A stretch of 64,000 nt of DNA from Heterobasidion occidentale (Eukaryota > Basidiomycota > Agaricomycetes > Russulales > Bondarzewiaceae): NCBI GenBank assembly GCA_039111635.1, contig JBCAQO010000014.1, positions 1,240,001 through 1,304,000 on the forward strand, written 5' to 3'. The position numbers and the translations under genes were made by a program. The notes under the pieces are model-generated. The model was not told the DNA's origin and made no database searches. It saw only the letters and a program-made list of their open reading frames with translations. This document shows, piece by piece, positions 61,488 through 64,000 of the stretch (position 1 is the first letter of the stretch; every line of letters starts with the position of its first letter).

Positions 61488-62268
61488 ATGCTATACCCTA
61501 GAGACGAGACCCTGTCAGGTTACGGGCTCGATGCATCCACGATTAGCTGGCTCAAGACGAACATTCTGACAATTGCGCTCAACGCCATATGCTACGGCAA
61601 GTGCCCCGATGTTCTGACTCTCGTTATCTCAGTAATTGAGCGCTGCCATAGGTCTCTTTCTGTCACTGATCATTATAACGTTATACGTATTTTTGTACGC
61701 TGAGAAACTCAATATCTTGCTCTGACCACTGACCAGCGAATCTAGCCGCCAAGATTTACGCAATTCGCTTGCAAACCAGGTTTTGCTCGCTGTCATGCTC
61801 GTGATGATCACGATATCGACATCCCATCTTATCCTGAACCTCCTCTCTTTTTTTATCGATCTTGCACAGCTCGCCGCTACATATCATGACTCTTATGCAC
61901 TGTTACGCCGAATGAACACTGCCCAACAGTTACTCAGAAGAGTTGCCGTATGTCATTTTCTGAGCTCGGTGATATACCTAGATATACTTCTAATGTCAAA
62001 ATGAATGACAGTACCTCCTCAGCGACATCATCGTTGTCTGGCGAGCATGGATAATCTGGAAGCACAATGTCGGAGTTCGTGTGTTCCTCAGCATTTCTAT
62101 CTTTGGCACCGCTGGTACGTTTCGATTTTATTTACTCGTGGTTTTTATCATGACATCTGTAGCAGTTACCTCCGTGATATTGGCTGTTCTCGATGTATTG
62201 GAGAATGAGAAGGGTGAGGCTCTACACCCGACACTAGAGAAAAACATGCTCGGTACATTTGGCTCCTT
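61488..62268 (+). CDS. Agaricomycete-type multi-pass membrane protein (3' end lost in gap)
   Basis: Member of a large basidiomycete family of about seven-pass membrane proteins with unknown function. Joined exons read MLYPRDETLSGYGLDASTIS, WLKTNILTIALNAICYG, LFLSLIIITLYVFFESSRQD, VMLVMITISTSHLILNLLSF, YLLSDIIVVWRAWIIWKHNV (the family hallmark segment) and AVTSVILAVLDVLENEKGEA. The first intron (61598-61651) must use a GC donor (GCAAGT) to keep the frame. The gene runs into the second N gap, so the last membrane segments and stop are missing. Confidence 0.75.
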
Positions 62269-62368
62269 NNNNNNNNNNNNNNNNNNNNNNNNNNNNNNNN
62301 NNNNNNNNNNNNNNNNNNNNNNNNNNNNNNNNNNNNNNNNNNNNNNNNNNNNNNNNNNNNNNNNNNNN
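62269..62368. other. scaffold gap (100 N)
   Basis: Exactly 100 N; real gap length unknown. Confidence 1.
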
Positions 62369-62476
62369 AGCGAGTGCGCGGGAGAGGATCGCGCCAGATG
62401 AGAGGCTATAACAGCTGCAGTTTAGTCCCACCGCAATCGATGCAAGATAGAGGCGCGCAGGGGAGGAAGTAGACAT
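62369..62476 (-). CDS. N-terminal fragment of a gene cut by the gap
   Basis: Minus-strand frame reading MSTSSPARLYLASIAVGLNC and then SCYSLSSGAILSRALA before the gap. It looks like a start with a signal peptide or first membrane segment. An ATG nine codons upstream (62503) is also possible. Because the gap length is unknown, the identity cannot be read. It could be a chance frame. Confidence 0.35.
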
Positions 62477-63374
62477 TGTGGTGGTAGTTGATAAGGGGAT
62501 CATCGGATAAACCGGGGAAAGTAGAAGTTATTGATTGACTTGTCAAACTCCATATCGAAAGTGGTCCACACCTGATGGTAGGCTTATCAACCGTATCTCA
62601 CGCTTTCATAGAATGATCTAGCGAATGAGTGGAGGGATATCAGAGTGGAGGCTGGAATCAGCCAGCTAATCGCTATGCGCTGTATTATTTTGCTGCGGCT
62701 AGAGTCTGGGAGGGAAGGCGTTTCTATCAATGATGATGGGTGCTATGATTAATCATAGGGGATCTGGTAACTTGATCGCAAATCGCCTTCTGCGCAAGTG
62801 TAATGTCGGATGATAGCTTGAGAAAAATATTGTGTAAATCAAGAAGCTTACGGGTGATCCTGCGTCAGTATAGTGTATAGCGCAATCAAAAGGACGTTCA
62901 GAGGCAAAAACTGACTTGCATCAATTGCCAGTCTAGGCTTGGAGTGAGCGTCAACATGATTGATGTTAGCAGCCATTAGATGCTCAGCGCCAATGGGCAT
63001 ATGAATACTTCCATAAGGGCCAGATATATAGCAGTGAGAATTTGTTGTACATTGATGGCAAGAAATTGAGATTCTCAAAGACGTCTGTGTGCGTGGAGAT
63101 CGCTGAGTACTGAGTCGTGACGTCACCCATTTCTGTTCTCCTGCGGCCGGCCCTAAACAGTCTCACTGAAATTCATGGCCACACTCACATCCAGACTTTA
63201 GCCAGAAAACACTTGGTGCAAGCTTGAGAAAATACGACTCTTGTCAGCCTGCGTAATAGTATTACATGGGCGGGATGTTACAGGTCAGAGAGCATCGTCT
63301 TCGACGCATAAACACGGATCGAGATTGTGAGGAACGCTCACTAATCCCCTTGTGGTTTCTCGAACTCAAGCCAA
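62477..63374. other. intergenic region
   Basis: About 900 bp; no recognisable gene. Includes the 3' flank of the right-edge MFS gene. Confidence 0.5.
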
Positions 63375-64000
63375 CTAGTACAAATACCTGAATCCTTTCT
63401 TTCTCTCCATTGCCACCTCTATAGAGACCCCCTCCAGCCTTGCTGCGTCTTCCACCCGTTCGCGGTCTGCATCACTGAGGGCGTCAAGCTCTGCCGCTGC
63501 CAATCTTGCATTCTCGCGAACGAGCATCTGGCGTACAACTGCACCGAATATAGATCAGCATGAATGCATTTGCCTGCAGAGAGGTCGATAGCATATGTGA
63601 CGTACTCAACGCAAGTAAAGAACTGAAAAGGAGTGCTGCGAGGCTTATGAACATTGACGGGTGGTACTCAGGGCACCATTTTTCTTTCCAGATGAATGTA
63701 CCAATCCTGATGATGTTCAAGGCGTTAAAATCATAGTATTTTTCGTAGAATGGAACGTACAAATTTCCGATGTTTCCAATGCCGTTTACAATGCCGAAGG
63801 CCGCAGATCGCTTTGCTGGCGGTCGTGGAGCTGTGTTTGAGACCCATACCGCCGTCAGCGCAAAGCCTAGCGTACGCATGAGCAATAAGTATGAGACAAG
63901 GATGAGAGCAACGAGTCATACCAGACTCCCCCGCCGCCATGAGAAAGAGTGCAATATAACGACCTCCAATGGACATTGTATTGAGGCCGATAATATACCC
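63375..64000 (-). CDS. MFS transporter, DAL5/TNA1-like, right-edge relative (partial)
   Basis: The C-terminal exons of another member of the array family, running off the window. Visible are IGLNTMSIGGRYIALFLMAA, then SGFALTAVWVSNTAPRPPAK, RSAAFGIVNGIGNIGNL, IGTFIWKEKWCPEYHPSMFI and SLAALLFSSLLAL. The final exon reads VVRQMLVRENARLAAAELDA, SDADRERVEDAARLEGVSIE and KKGFRYLY, then TAG (63375-63377). All splice sites and frames are intact. It is clearly more diverged from copies 1-3 than these are from each other. Same substrate class inferred. Confidence 0.85.

Overview
The window is nuclear DNA of a filamentous basidiomycete, most likely an Agaricomycete with white-rot capacity. Genes are dense, on both strands, and split by many 45-70 bp GT-AG introns, often leaving exons of only 3-20 nt. 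The gene set includes a secreted class II (manganese-type) peroxidase, a GH29 fucosidase and an Agaricomycete-type multi-pass membrane protein. Two 100-N runs (35503-35602 and 62269-62368) mark scaffold gaps.

Layout. 1-11.1 kb is an array of one MFS transporter gene of the DAL5/TNA1-like anion:cation symporter type: a decayed, edge-truncated copy on the plus strand, then three direct copies on the minus strand with about 20 exons each. A further relative runs off the right edge (63.4-64.0 kb, minus). 11.9-13.8 kb is a complete class II peroxidase. 16.1-19 kb holds an MPR1-like acetyltransferase and a NUP-type nucleoside permease. 19.5-21.9 kb is a 4-coumarate:CoA-ligase-like enzyme with a peroxisomal C-terminus. 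A tRNA-Glu lies at 23.1 kb and a large GH29 alpha-L-fucosidase at 23.4-26.8 kb.

28-30.8 kb carries a microbial-type PARG-like macrodomain protein and an RRM protein. 31.3-35.5 kb is a graveyard of two copies of a zinc-deaminase-fold gene, one of them split by an 812-bp TA-flanked inverted-repeat element. 35.7-41.3 kb has a short-chain dehydrogenase, a steroid 5-alpha-reductase-like enzyme, RER1 and a Tda10/glycerate-kinase-like P-loop kinase.

44-62.3 kb holds a TmpA-like membrane flavoprotein, oligoribonuclease, HRD3/SEL1L, a DEK_C-SWIB protein, FCF1, a roughly 1,760-residue acidic nuclear-type protein, and two genes cut by the second gap.

There is no single pathway cluster. Housekeeping genes (RER1, HRD3, FCF1, oligoribonuclease, tRNA) sit among lineage-specific accessory genes at both ends. 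No completely new system stands out. The most unusual signals are the transporter array with a self-compensating pair of indels, the deaminase-fold duplication with its inserted element, a PARG-like protein lacking its catalytic Glu pair, and recurrent single-base indels in otherwise intact genes. Exon structures were worked out by eye from splice signals and protein-family expectation, without alignment software.
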